Translations under genes and position numbers: made by a program | The notes under the pieces: model-generated | Seen by the model: only the letters and a program-made list of their open reading frames with translations | Databases searched by the model: none | What the model was told of the DNA's origin: nothing | Shown here: positions 50,501 through 58,894 of the stretch, piece after piece | How the letters are laid out: each line of letters starts with the position of its first letter | Numbering within the stretch: the stretch's first letter is position 1 | Origin: Chryseobacterium sp. SSA4.19 | GTDB taxonomy: Bacteria > Bacteroidota > Bacteroidia > Flavobacteriales > Weeksellaceae | Assembly: GCF_022601875.1 (NCBI RefSeq) | Contig: NZ_JAKVIP010000006.1 | Coordinates: 116,211 to 180,210 of the forward strand | Direction of reading: 5' to 3' | Length of the DNA stretch: 64,000 nt

Positions 50501-52264
50501 GAATACTTAAAAGAAACCTACGGAATCACAGTATACCAGGAGCAGGTAATGCTCCTGTCTCAAAAACTGGCCAACTTTACAAAAGGGGAAGCCGATACTT
50601 TGAGAAAAGCAATGGGTAAAAAACAGATTGATGTCCTGAATAAAATGTATCCTAAGTTTATAGAAGGCGGAAGAAAAAATAATCTGAATGAAGAACGGTT
50701 AGAAAAAATATGGAATGACTGGAAGGCTTTTGCAGAATATGCTTTTAACAAATCCCACTCTACCTGTTATGCGCTGATTGCTTATCAGACAGCCTTTCTG
50801 AAAGCCAATTATCCGGCAGAATACATGGCCAGCGTAATGAGTAATAATATTAACAATACCGAATCCATCACCATGTTCATGGAAGATTGTAAAAGTATTG
50901 GCGTTGATGTTTTAGGGCCTGATGTTAATGAATCTCAATATAAATTCTCAGTTAATGAAAAAGGGCAGATCCGCTTTGGCCTCGGAGCGATTAAAGGAAT
51001 CGGAGAAGGTCCGAGTGAAGCTATAACCAGGGAAAGGGCAAACGGTAAGTTTAAAAATATCTATGATTTTTTTGAAAGAATCCTGCCTTCTCAAATGAAC
51101 AAGAGGGTGGCGGAAAGTTTAGTGCTGGCAGGAGCATTTGATGAACTTGACAAATTCCACAGAGGACAGTACTTCGATATTGATATGGCAGGAAGAACCA
51201 ATCTGGAAAAACTGATCAGATATGGGCAGAGTTTCCAGGAAAGTAAAAACGAAATGGAAAATTCCCTGTTTGCAGATTTTGCAGATGAAGTTCAGATTGA
51301 ACAGCCGAAGTTAGCTCCATGCCCGGAATGGCCGAATATGCATAAGCTTAATAAAGAAAAAGAGATTATTGGATTTTACCTCTCTGCCCATCCGCTGGAC
51401 GAATTCAGGTATCATTTTCAGTTTATGCAGGGACAGCTTTCCAAGAAAGCAGTGCTGGAAAAGGAAGAGGATACAAAACTGGTGACCGGGGAGGTTCCGA
51501 TTTTAGAACAGGATGCGCCGGAAGATGTTGCTGATCTTGTGGAAATTGTTTCCGATGAGTTATCGACCGGAGAAGAAATAATTGAAGAGGTTACCAAAAA
51601 AGCTGAGCCGAAAGGGGTCTTCCAGTTCCTGAATCTTGATGAAGTAGATGCTTATAAGGAACAGGCATTTGCCAATAAGCAGGAAGAGCTGTTTGAAGAA
51701 AAGAAAAAAGATTGGAAAACCATACAGAAAGAGCGGGAGAACGGCGGTGGCGGAAAAGAATACACTGTTGCCGGACTAATTACGGAATATGTGGTAAAAG
51801 ATGGCTTCCGAAGCGGTGAGAAAGTAGCTTTTTTAACACTGGAAGATTACTCCGGGTCATACTCTTTCAGGTTGGGAGACAGGGATTACATGAAGTTAAA
51901 GGAAAAACTCGAAGTTCAGCGATTTGTCATCTTAAAAATTAAGTTTGCCCAGGTGAAGGATGGTCGTGTATTTGTCAATGTAAATGAAGTAATTGAATTG
52001 CAGGAAGCTTTTGAAAGATTTGCAAAAAGCATTTCACTGGTAATGGATGTCATGGATTTCCGGCCGGAAGATCTTTCGTTTTTCCGGAAAGTGCTGGAAA
52101 GAAATCAGGGGAATCAGAAAATCAAATTCTATATAAAAAATATGGATGATGATATACAGGCTGAACATCTTGAGGTTCAGTCGATGAAGCATTCAGTGGA
52201 TCTTAATGGCGAACTTATCAAACAAATTCAGCTTTTAAATAAATATGAGTTTTATTTAAACTAA
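47591..52264 (+). CDS. dnaE: DNA polymerase III alpha subunit with fused DnaQ-like exonuclease
   Basis: A 1557-residue replicative polymerase. Residues 1-~185 are a DEDDh 3'-5' exonuclease with D6, E8, D105, H169 and D174 (FDTETTG, HNVEFDY, HNAAADVNAT). After a linker comes a PHP domain (about 245-500) whose metal ligands are lost: the usual HVHTEYS reads NFNNHSVFS and TDHGNMFG reads VDLGNMMG. The polymerase core has GPGRGSAAGSAVAYCIG and catalytic aspartates in PDIDIDFDD (D695, D697). C-terminal (HhH)2 and OB-fold (GLITEYVVKDGFRSGEKVAF) follow. So proofreading is moved from PHP to a fused exonuclease, a known flavobacterial arrangement. Confidence 0.97.
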   Translation: MYLVFDTETTGLPKNFNAPLSDSDNWPRMVQIAWQLHDDDGTLIENQDYIIKPEGYDIPFNAARIHGITTKIANEEGRDLEEVLKEFSKVLEQVRVVSGHNVEFDYNIVGAEFYRKNINDHLQEKPKADTMILGTEYCQLGGGRGGKYKSPKLEELYEKLYGHKFDEAHNAAADVNATAQVFFEMMRIGIIPAEILKTSEDQLAYFKTLHPDPIKPFNIVIRRQVADFNNKKKQQDFGNIDEIDLGKYFNFNNHSVFSTLSATSSINDLIKKASDDNFPAVGIVDLGNMMGAFKFVTAVESANGDRAKKHKEFLAKKQEAEESGIEFNEKEPLSEPLIPVVGCEFYISDRYEQKQFTKDDPDRRTQVVLLAKDFEGYKNLAKLSSIGFLKGFYFGVPRISRELIAQYKEGIIALTSGIHGDIPDAILNTGEQKGEELFKWWKNTFEDDFYVQIQNHKLPEEEHLNDVLLHFADKYNVKILAQNETFYTHKDDSNIQDIVSCIKDGEKLTTPVGKGFGKRRGLATGEYYIKNSDELKEAFLAYPDAFDAYEEFTAKFKPYTLKRDVLLPKFDIPQEFIHTEDDVDGGKRGEMAYLTYLTYEGAKKRYFQTGITDEIKERLDFELEVIANTGYPGYFLIVQDFCNEARNMGVWVGPGRGSAAGSAVAYCIGITNVDPIKYDLLFERFLNPERVSMPDIDIDFDDEGRDKIIKWVVEKYGKNQVAQIITYSVLGGKSAIKDAGRVLDLPIPDTNNIAKLIPSTPGMNIAKALSKYDKLRPEDQMLVDEMKSVLDSPSDPRHDVLASAKKMEGCIRNTGIHACGVIITPEDVSNLVPVTIAAKDADILVSQFDNSVAESAGLLKMDFLGLRTLTIIKDALKLVKQRHGIDIDPDKIGLEDAKTYQLFKEGRTIGIFQYESPGMQKYMRELKPTVFADLIAMNALYRPGPIKYIPNFINRKHGIEEIVYDLPETEEYLKETYGITVYQEQVMLLSQKLANFTKGEADTLRKAMGKKQIDVLNKMYPKFIEGGRKNNLNEERLEKIWNDWKAFAEYAFNKSHSTCYALIAYQTAFLKANYPAEYMASVMSNNINNTESITMFMEDCKSIGVDVLGPDVNESQYKFSVNEKGQIRFGLGAIKGIGEGPSEAITRERANGKFKNIYDFFERILPSQMNKRVAESLVLAGAFDELDKFHRGQYFDIDMAGRTNLEKLIRYGQSFQESKNEMENSLFADFADEVQIEQPKLAPCPEWPNMHKLNKEKEIIGFYLSAHPLDEFRYHFQFMQGQLSKKAVLEKEEDTKLVTGEVPILEQDAPEDVADLVEIVSDELSTGEEIIEEVTKKAEPKGVFQFLNLDEVDAYKEQAFANKQEELFEEKKKDWKTIQKERENGGGGKEYTVAGLITEYVVKDGFRSGEKVAFLTLEDYSGSYSFRLGDRDYMKLKEKLEVQRFVILKIKFAQVKDGRVFVNVNEVIELQEAFERFAKSISLVMDVMDFRPEDLSFFRKVLERNQGNQKIKFYIKNMDDDIQAEHLEVQSMKHSVDLNGELIKQIQLLNKYEFYLN

Positions 52265-52284
52265 AATTAAACAGATTATAAATT

Positions 52285-52315
52285 AAAAAACGACATTTTT
52301 TTGTCGTTTTTTTTT
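52285..52315 (+). terminator. Terminator of dnaE
   Basis: AAAAACGACA / TGTCGTTTTT stem with a T-rich loop followed by a 9-base T-tract. Confidence 0.9.
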
Positions 52316-52590
52316 ATTTATTTAAATCATTTTTTAGTGATAAAATAAATATATTGAGTGGTATAAGATTATTATAAATCATATTAAAGTGATTTAATAA
52401 CCATTGTAATGCATTGTATATTAACTTGTTATTGTGATAATTTTAATTAGTAAATTTTTGTTAAAATTCACTATACATTTGATTTTTTGTTAATATAATT
52501 GTTAATAATTATTTTTTATTTAATATTTTATGTTAATTTTTGATTTTTAATATTAATATTTATTAATTTAACCCTCTAATTTTAACTTAA
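52316..52590 (+). other. AT-rich leader of the first T9SS repeat protein
   Basis: About 275 bases of almost pure A and T with no ORF, no clear -7 box and no stable hairpin. It ends ACTTAA-ATG, the same ending as the leader of the paralogous gene at 56603 (TTAACTTAAATAAA). It may be a long 5' UTR or a promoter region whose boxes are masked by AT-richness. Confidence 0.5.
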
Positions 52591-55500
52591 ATGAGTATGA
52601 AAAGATTTTTACTAACGTGTATGGTAGCTCTCGGCTTGGGAGTAAATGCACAAATTACAGTGGGAAGCGGAAATACCACCACAAATGTTGTACCATGGAG
52701 TGCTAATTTTGGGTATTCTTACAATCAGATGATTTATCCTCAAGCTTCTATTACGCTTGGTGGTACGATATCATCATTAACATTTACCAGTGCAGGTACT
52801 ATCCCTACAACCTCCACCGGTGCAACTCCTAATACACCCCAGGCTGCTAATAGTAGCTTTAAAGTATATATAGGACATACTACAAAAGCAGCATTTGGTT
52901 CCACTACAGACTGGGAGCCACTTTCTAACCTTACTTTGGTTTATGATGGTACATTAACAATGCCTACAACTAGTGGACAACAGTTAACTATACCACTGAC
53001 GACTCCTTTTGTATATAATAATACTGATAATTTAATAGTTGCGATTCACGAATTTTCTCCTGGGTATGCAAATTACAATTGGCTGGGAAACACAGGACAA
53101 ACAAATATGAATTTGTATCTAAGAAGTGATAGCGCTAATCCTGATCCTACGTCTCCAGCTGCCGGCACAAGAGCCTCAACGACAGCCAGAGTAGTTCTTG
53201 GAGGATTGGTTGCAACAACTCCTCCGTCTTGTTCTGTTGTTACTGCTCCTGCTAATGCTGCAACTGATATTTCTATAACGCCTACAATATCTTGGTCGCA
53301 AAGCCCATTAGCTACCAGTTATGAAATTGCTATTGGAACAACTCCCGGTAGCGCAAATGTAATGCCACTTACTGATGTTGGAAATGTACTTTCGTATACA
53401 GTTCCGGCAGCGAATGCTTTAGCTTATAACTCATCATATTATGTATCGGTATATCCTAAAAATGCTATCGGATCTGCAACTGCTTGTAATCCTATTACCT
53501 TTAAAACTTTAGTAATCCCGTGTCCATCAGTAACTGCTCCAGCCGGTTCAGCGACTGGTGTGTCTTTGACTCCTGCTTTTACATGGTCTTCTGTTACTGG
53601 AGCTACAGGTTATAAATTATCGATTGGTACTACCGCTGGAGGGACTGATGTTTTAAACAATTATGATGTTGGAAATGTGTTAACCTATACCTATAATCAA
53701 ACACCGGCGTTAAATTATAATACTAAATATTACTACACAGTAAATTCTTACAGTGCTACATCAAGTTCCACTGGTTGTACTGAAAGGAATTTTACAACGA
53801 AAACATTATGTCCTACCGTAAGTGCACCAACATCTGGAGCAACCGGAGTATCTATAATACCAACATTCACTTGGAGTGCAAATACAGATGCAACAGGATA
53901 CAGAATTTCTATTGGAACTACAACAGGTGGTACAAACATTTTGAACAATGTAGATGTAGGAAATGTTTTAACTTATACATTAACTACAGCTTTAAATTAT
54001 GGTGTTAAATACTATTATACAATTAATGGTTATAATGCTACTGCGACTTCAACAGGTTGTTCAGAAAGAAGTTTTACAACGCTAACCTTATGTCCTACAG
54101 TAAGTTCGCCTGCTTCTAATGCGGTTGGTGTATCTCTTACTCCTACATTTACTTGGGCTGGAGTGAATAATGTTACAGGGTATAGAATTTCGATAGGAAC
54201 AACATCAGGAGGAACTGATGTTTTGAATTCATTCGATGTTGGAAATGTACTTACTTACACACTTCCTACACCATTAAACAATTCTACTCAATATTATTAT
54301 ACAATTGTAGGCTATATCGGAACTCAAGCTTCTTCTGGATGCTCTGAAAGAACTTTCGCAACGGTTTGTTCTTCGACAAATGTACCATATACTTTAGACT
54401 TTGAAAATGTAACTACTCCTTCTTTGCCACTTTGTACTTCTGCTTTAAACGCAGGTTCAGGAAATACTTGGAAGACAGCAACTGCTCCGGCAGGTTTAGG
54501 ATTTAATACTGGAAAAGTTCTGAACTATTCATATAATTCTAATAATCCTGCAAATACCTGGTTCTTTACTCAAGGTATTAATCTAACAGCTGGAGTTAGT
54601 TATAGAATTAAATATAAATATGCTAATTCGTCAGGAACAACTCAGTACCTAGAAAAATTAAAGGTGGCTTACGGAAGTGCTGCAACTGTAGCGGGAATGA
54701 CTAATGTACTTGCAACTTATCAAACTACTGCGGGTGCTCCGGCACTTCCTTCTGGAACAACAATTAGCTCAGCTAATCTTACAGATGGTTTCTATACACT
54801 TGGTAATGCAACATCAGGCTTTGTAGATTTTACACCAGCTTCAACAGGCGCATATTACTTTGGTTTTCATGCGTATTCTGTTAAAGATATGAATCAGATA
54901 TATGTAGATGATATCAACATCGATGTTACTCCTACTTGTTTTGAACCTACTAATGTAACTGTAGCTTCAATTACAACATCAGGTGCAAATGTATCATGGA
55001 CTGCTCCCTCTTTAGTTCCTAATAATGGTTACGAAGTTTATTATAGTACTTCGAATGTTGCACCTAATGCTACAACCGTATTGAATTCTAGTAATTCTAC
55101 AGTTTCATCTTCTACATCTGCTCCTTTAGCAGGTTTAGCTTCTGCAACAAATTATTACGTATGGGTGAGATCTGTTTGTGGAGCAAATGATAAGAGCTTA
55201 TGGTCAGCTTCTGCCACATTCAAAACTTTGTGTGATGTATATAGTGCGCCATTTACTGAAAACTTCAATTCTGGAAGTCTTGCTAATTGCTGGTCAACAT
55301 ACAGCACTAACAATACAAGTTATGCTCTTTGGCAATTTGGTAATGCTACACAGGATTACGGTACTACTTACAGTGCTACTGGTCAAAATAATACTGCTGG
55401 TCAATTCGCTTACGTAGATGCGTCTGATCCATACACTGGTGTTCATGATGTAACTTTGGTATCACCATCAGTAAACCTAACTGGGCTTTCTAGTCCAACA

Positions 55501-56052
55501 TTAGAATTCAGATGGTTTAAAAACCATGGAGTTTCTGTTAATCCAACTACTCAGCCTGCCTATGATAATAATAAATTGACAGTGGAGGTGAAAGATGTTG
55601 CTACATCTACTTGGGAAGCTGTATTTACAAGTACTTCTAATGCTGCAACATGGAGAACACAGACAATCGTATTGCCTGCTTCCTATGTTGGTAAAACAAT
55701 ACAGGTTAGGTTTATTGTTGATAAAGATGTTGCAGGAAACGGATATTTCTATGATAATGTATTACTTGATGATATTGGTTTGAAAGAAAATTCAAATTTA
55801 GCGACAAGTGAAATTAAAATTGACAAGAATTATATCAAAGCATATCCGAATCCATTTGCAGACGTCTTGAATATTTCTGATATTTCTAAAGTGAAATCAG
55901 TATCAGTGGTTGACATTGCCGGAAGATTGGTTAAAACCATCCAAAATCCTTCTTCAGTGCTTCAGTTAGGAGAGTTGAAACAGGGGATGTATTTGGTTAC
56001 TTTAGAGTTAAATGATGGGTCAAAACAAACCCTTAAAGTTATTAAAAAATAA
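52591..56052 (+). CDS. Large T9SS surface protein with four FN3-like repeats
   Basis: A 1153-residue secreted protein. Signal peptide (to NAQ, about 20), then a ~185-residue beta domain shared with the neighbour at 56603 (FGYSYNQMIYPQ / FGYSYTQQIYTK). Four ~95-residue repeats follow from residue ~213 to ~592, each with CPTVSxPxxxATGVSxxPTFTW, GYRISIGTTxGGTDVLNN, DVGNVLTYT and GCSERxFxT. Next are a jelly-roll/MAM-like domain (about 600-775), one FN3 domain (about 780-875), a second jelly-roll (about 880-1060) and a type A T9SS domain (KAYPNPFADVLNIS, LKQGMYLVTLELNDG, LKVIKK). Codons end in A or T noticeably more than in dnaE. Possible adhesin; unproven. Confidence 0.88.
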   Translation: MSMKRFLLTCMVALGLGVNAQITVGSGNTTTNVVPWSANFGYSYNQMIYPQASITLGGTISSLTFTSAGTIPTTSTGATPNTPQAANSSFKVYIGHTTKAAFGSTTDWEPLSNLTLVYDGTLTMPTTSGQQLTIPLTTPFVYNNTDNLIVAIHEFSPGYANYNWLGNTGQTNMNLYLRSDSANPDPTSPAAGTRASTTARVVLGGLVATTPPSCSVVTAPANAATDISITPTISWSQSPLATSYEIAIGTTPGSANVMPLTDVGNVLSYTVPAANALAYNSSYYVSVYPKNAIGSATACNPITFKTLVIPCPSVTAPAGSATGVSLTPAFTWSSVTGATGYKLSIGTTAGGTDVLNNYDVGNVLTYTYNQTPALNYNTKYYYTVNSYSATSSSTGCTERNFTTKTLCPTVSAPTSGATGVSIIPTFTWSANTDATGYRISIGTTTGGTNILNNVDVGNVLTYTLTTALNYGVKYYYTINGYNATATSTGCSERSFTTLTLCPTVSSPASNAVGVSLTPTFTWAGVNNVTGYRISIGTTSGGTDVLNSFDVGNVLTYTLPTPLNNSTQYYYTIVGYIGTQASSGCSERTFATVCSSTNVPYTLDFENVTTPSLPLCTSALNAGSGNTWKTATAPAGLGFNTGKVLNYSYNSNNPANTWFFTQGINLTAGVSYRIKYKYANSSGTTQYLEKLKVAYGSAATVAGMTNVLATYQTTAGAPALPSGTTISSANLTDGFYTLGNATSGFVDFTPASTGAYYFGFHAYSVKDMNQIYVDDINIDVTPTCFEPTNVTVASITTSGANVSWTAPSLVPNNGYEVYYSTSNVAPNATTVLNSSNSTVSSSTSAPLAGLASATNYYVWVRSVCGANDKSLWSASATFKTLCDVYSAPFTENFNSGSLANCWSTYSTNNTSYALWQFGNATQDYGTTYSATGQNNTAGQFAYVDASDPYTGVHDVTLVSPSVNLTGLSSPTLEFRWFKNHGVSVNPTTQPAYDNNKLTVEVKDVATSTWEAVFTSTSNAATWRTQTIVLPASYVGKTIQVRFIVDKDVAGNGYFYDNVLLDDIGLKENSNLATSEIKIDKNYIKAYPNPFADVLNISDISKVKSVSVVDIAGRLVKTIQNPSSVLQLGELKQGMYLVTLELNDGSKQTLKVIKK
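53229..54366 (+). repeat. Four tandem ~280-290 bp coding repeats
   Basis: Copies start near 53229, 53521, 53810 and 54091, each opening TGTCC/TGTTCT..GTAA/GTTACT. Copies 2-4 are the closest (shared GGTTATAAATT/GGATACAGAATTTCTATTGG and GATGTTGGAAATGT segments). Such near-identical tandem units can expand or contract by recombination. Confidence 0.8.
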
Positions 56053-56073
56053 AAAATTTTAAAATTGCATTAT

Positions 56074-56105
56074 GAATAGCGGCTGATTTCAGCCGCTATT
56101 TTTTA
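56074..56105 (+). terminator. Terminator of the first T9SS repeat protein
   Basis: AATAGCGGCTG / CAGCCGCTATT 11-bp stem followed by TTTTTT. Confidence 0.92.
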
Positions 56106-56602
56106 TTGAAAAGCATCTTATGAAAATATTTTAAATTAATTTATTATGTTAAATAGAGTATAATATTATTTCTCTGAATATTGATTAAAGTAATATGTTA
56201 ATGATTATTAATATTTTAAAAAATCATCAATAATTGATTTATTTTCAAAAAATTAAATGATCGTTTATTTTAGTATTAAATTTTTACATAATTGATTGAG
56301 TGGTAGTATTGTTATTATGATTTTTTAACATTTAAAATGAATAAATTAATATATTTGTGTTATCAGTTTATGAAATTTTTAAAAATATTTGAATAACCTT
56401 GAAAAGGTAATTAAACTTTTAAGTTGTTACATGGAGTAAAAATTTTGTGATAGATGATAAAAGATCCTTTTTTATTTAATATAATATGACAGATTCGTAA
56501 GTAAACCTTATAATAATAGGCTTTCTGATAATCGACAGATTAATATTTAATGGGAACATTTGGATAATAAATAAATTAACAATTAACTTAAATAAAACAA
56601 TT
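56106..56602 (+). other. Long AT-rich intergenic region
   Basis: About 500 bases, overwhelmingly A and T, without a convincing ORF. It resembles the 52316-52590 leader in composition and end sequence. An ATATTTGTG near 56348-56357 could serve as a -7-like element (ATATTTG). No terminator, repeat or RNA gene is evident. Confidence 0.45.
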
Positions 56603-58576
56603 ATGACAAGATTTTTACTCGCTTGCTTATTATTTGTAAGCATGGCTTTCAATGCCCAGATCAGTTTGGGAGTAGGAAGCACAGAAGTCGGTGCGGTTCC
56701 GATCAGTACTTATTTTGGGTACTCATACACCCAGCAGATTTATACGAAACAGGAAATCAATGCTGATGCAGCAGGAAATATTACAGGACTTAAATTTTAT
56801 CTTGATCCTTCCATGTCCATTGCCAGTTCTTCAGAATGGGTGGTGTATCTGGGGCAGACCACAAAAACATCATTTACGTCGGATACAGACTGGGTGCCAC
56901 TGACTCAGCTGACTCAGGTTTTTTCCGGGACTGTGACCAATGCAAACGGAGTCATTGAGGTGGTGTTCTCTACACCTTTCCCTTACAACAATACGTCTAA
57001 CCTGGTAGTTGCTGCCGAAGAAAACTCTGCAGGCTATGACAGCAACAGTTTTGATGAAGCTATGTATGTCTATGCAGGATCTCCGAATTCTTCAATATAT
57101 TTCAAAAATGATTTGACCAATCCGGATCCCGCTTCTCCTCCGACATCAGGTGCAAATCTGGCAGATTATAAATCTGTTATTACTTTTGAAGGGCTGACAC
57201 CAAGCGCAATCCCTGGATGCCCGGTAATTACATATCCTACCAATAATGCTACATTTGTTCCTCTGACTTCTGCAATTACTTGGAACAATACTTCAGGAGC
57301 TACCGGATATAAAGTATCCATAGGAACAGCTTCCGGAGGAACTGATGTTGTAAATCAGGCGGCAGTAACAACAAACAGCTTTACACCTTCAACACCTTTT
57401 GCTCCTAATACCAATTATTATCTCAGAGTTGTATCAGTAGGTACAGGAGGTGAATCTACCGGTTGCAGTGAAGTGATGTTTAAGTCAGGACCACCTCAGC
57501 CAACCAATGATGAGTGTGCTACGGCAATTACTTTAACCGTAAATCCTGATCTGAACTGTGGTGCTGTAACTTCTGGTTATACCTTTGGGGCAACCGATTC
57601 AGGAACTGATCCTAATCCTTGTTACGGTACGGCTAATGATGATGTTTGGTTCAAATTTGTAGCCACTGCACCGAGCCATATGATTTCTCTTCTTAATGTA
57701 CAGTCAGCGGGAAGTATTAATAACGATGATACTTATTTCCAAGTATTCAGTGGAGGTTGCGGAGCATTGATGAGTGTGTTTTGTTCAGATGCTACATCAA
57801 ATTTAGTGACCGGTCTTAACACTGGCGAAACTTATTTGGTAAGAGTATACAGTTACAGCAATAATCCGTTAATCAGCCAAAGTTTTGATATCTGTGTAGG
57901 AACATTACCTCCAACTCCTGCAAATGATGACTGTGCCGGAGCATTATCTGCAACATCCTTTCCATACACTTATTTTCAGAGTGATGCTATCGGAACAACC
58001 AATGGAGGAGGAATGGTAATAGCCTGCAGTGATACTATGAATGATGGGGCCTGGTTTACCTTCGTAGGTGACGGTGATACTTTCAATATTTCGGTAAGTA
58101 TGCCTGCAGGAAGTAATTTTGATCCTCAGATCGGAGTATATAGCGGAAGCTGCTCAGCTTTATCATGTGAAGGAACTGTAGATCAAACCTATCTGGGCCA
58201 GACAGAAACCATTTCTATTCCTACGCTTTCAGGAAATACATATTATGTAAATGTAGGAAGTTACAGTGGTACAACGGATTTCTTAGAAGGGCCTTTTACC
58301 ATTAACATCACCAAAGGTGCTTTGTCAACTTCCGAGGTTAAGGCTGATCAGAATAAAATTAAACTGTATCCTAATCCATTTAACGAGGTTATCAATATTC
58401 CAGATGCAGCTAAAGTAAAATCAGTATCTGTATCCGATGTTTCAGGAAGGTTAATAAAAGTAATTGATAATCCTGGTACTGAAATTCATTTGGGAGAGTT
58501 GAAACAAGGAATGTATTTAATGACATTACAGATGAAAGACGGTTCTAAGCAAACCATTAAAACGATTAAAAAATAG
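56603..58576 (+). CDS. T9SS surface protein, paralogue of the upstream gene
   Basis: A 657-residue secreted protein. Signal peptide (to NAQ, about 19), the same N-terminal ~190-residue domain as the upstream gene, one FN3-like unit (about 205-298; WNNTSGATGYKVSIGTASGGTDVV), two PPC-like beta domains (about 300-430 from NDECATAITLTV, and 435-570 from NDDCAGALSATS, the second with WFTFVGDGDTFNISV), and a type A T9SS sorting domain ending GSKQTIKTIKK. The sorting domain is nearly the same as in the neighbour (KVKSVSVxDxxGRLxK, LGELKQGMYL). The pair probably arose by duplication with domain shuffling. Function unknown. Confidence 0.88.
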   Translation: MTRFLLACLLFVSMAFNAQISLGVGSTEVGAVPISTYFGYSYTQQIYTKQEINADAAGNITGLKFYLDPSMSIASSSEWVVYLGQTTKTSFTSDTDWVPLTQLTQVFSGTVTNANGVIEVVFSTPFPYNNTSNLVVAAEENSAGYDSNSFDEAMYVYAGSPNSSIYFKNDLTNPDPASPPTSGANLADYKSVITFEGLTPSAIPGCPVITYPTNNATFVPLTSAITWNNTSGATGYKVSIGTASGGTDVVNQAAVTTNSFTPSTPFAPNTNYYLRVVSVGTGGESTGCSEVMFKSGPPQPTNDECATAITLTVNPDLNCGAVTSGYTFGATDSGTDPNPCYGTANDDVWFKFVATAPSHMISLLNVQSAGSINNDDTYFQVFSGGCGALMSVFCSDATSNLVTGLNTGETYLVRVYSYSNNPLISQSFDICVGTLPPTPANDDCAGALSATSFPYTYFQSDAIGTTNGGGMVIACSDTMNDGAWFTFVGDGDTFNISVSMPAGSNFDPQIGVYSGSCSALSCEGTVDQTYLGQTETISIPTLSGNTYYVNVGSYSGTTDFLEGPFTINITKGALSTSEVKADQNKIKLYPNPFNEVINIPDAAKVKSVSVSDVSGRLIKVIDNPGTEIHLGELKQGMYLMTLQMKDGSKQTIKTIKK

Positions 58577-58614
58577 TTTTAAAGTTTGACAGATACTGTC
58601 AAGACAAACAATAA

Positions 58615-58648
58615 TAGAGGCGGCCGAATTTGGCCGCCTCTTTATTTT
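58615..58648 (+). terminator. Terminator of the second T9SS protein
   Basis: AGAGGCGGCC / GGCCGCCTCT 10-bp GC-rich stem with loop GAATTT, followed by TTATTTT. Just upstream TTGACAG/CTGTCAA forms a smaller stem. Confidence 0.9.
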
Positions 58649-58693
58649 AAGTATATGTTTAAACAATCAGTCAAAATCTTTCATTATAAAAAA

Positions 58694-58852
58694 TTATCGG
58701 TCATTTACCGGTTGGATTTCAGAAGTGTTAAGTCCGGAAAAAACGGCAGGGAAGAAAGTGACAAGAATGAGATAAACAACGACCATCAGTACGATTAATG
58801 AAAAAAGTATAACAATGGAAATGTGAGGCTTATTTTTCTTTGTTGGTTCCAT
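58694..58852 (-). CDS. 52-residue single-span membrane protein (short ORF)
   Basis: The minus strand from ATG 58852 encodes 52 residues ending at a TAA at 58694. It opens with a basic segment (MEPTKKNKPH), has a strongly hydrophobic helix (ISIVILFSLIVLMVVVYLIL, residues 11-30), then VTFFPAVFSG and a polar tail (LNTSEIQPVNDR). It begins 42 bases after the K+ channel stop on the same strand, so it is likely co-transcribed. Positive-inside and hydrophobicity patterns are coherent, favouring a real gene. A partner subunit of the channel is a guess. No family recognised. Confidence 0.6.
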   Translation of the reverse strand: MEPTKKNKPHISIVILFSLIVLMVVVYLILVTFFPAVFSGLNTSEIQPVNDR

Positions 58853-58894
58853 GATTTCAAGTATTTATTAACAGATTTTATATTGATAATTTTA

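Noticed and set aside
53229..54366. Repeats in the T9SS gene as a possible CRISPR array.
   Set aside because: Units are ~285 bp, in frame and encode FN3-like domains; no short repeat-spacer pattern.
56476..56682. 68-codon minus-strand ORF in the AT-rich gap before the second T9SS gene.
   Set aside because: Overlaps the signal-peptide coding start of a supported gene and shows no gene-like features.
58586..58798. 70-codon plus-strand ORF overlapping the terminator of the second T9SS gene.
   Set aside because: It reads through the terminator stem and has unlikely composition. The opposite strand has the better 52-residue ORF.
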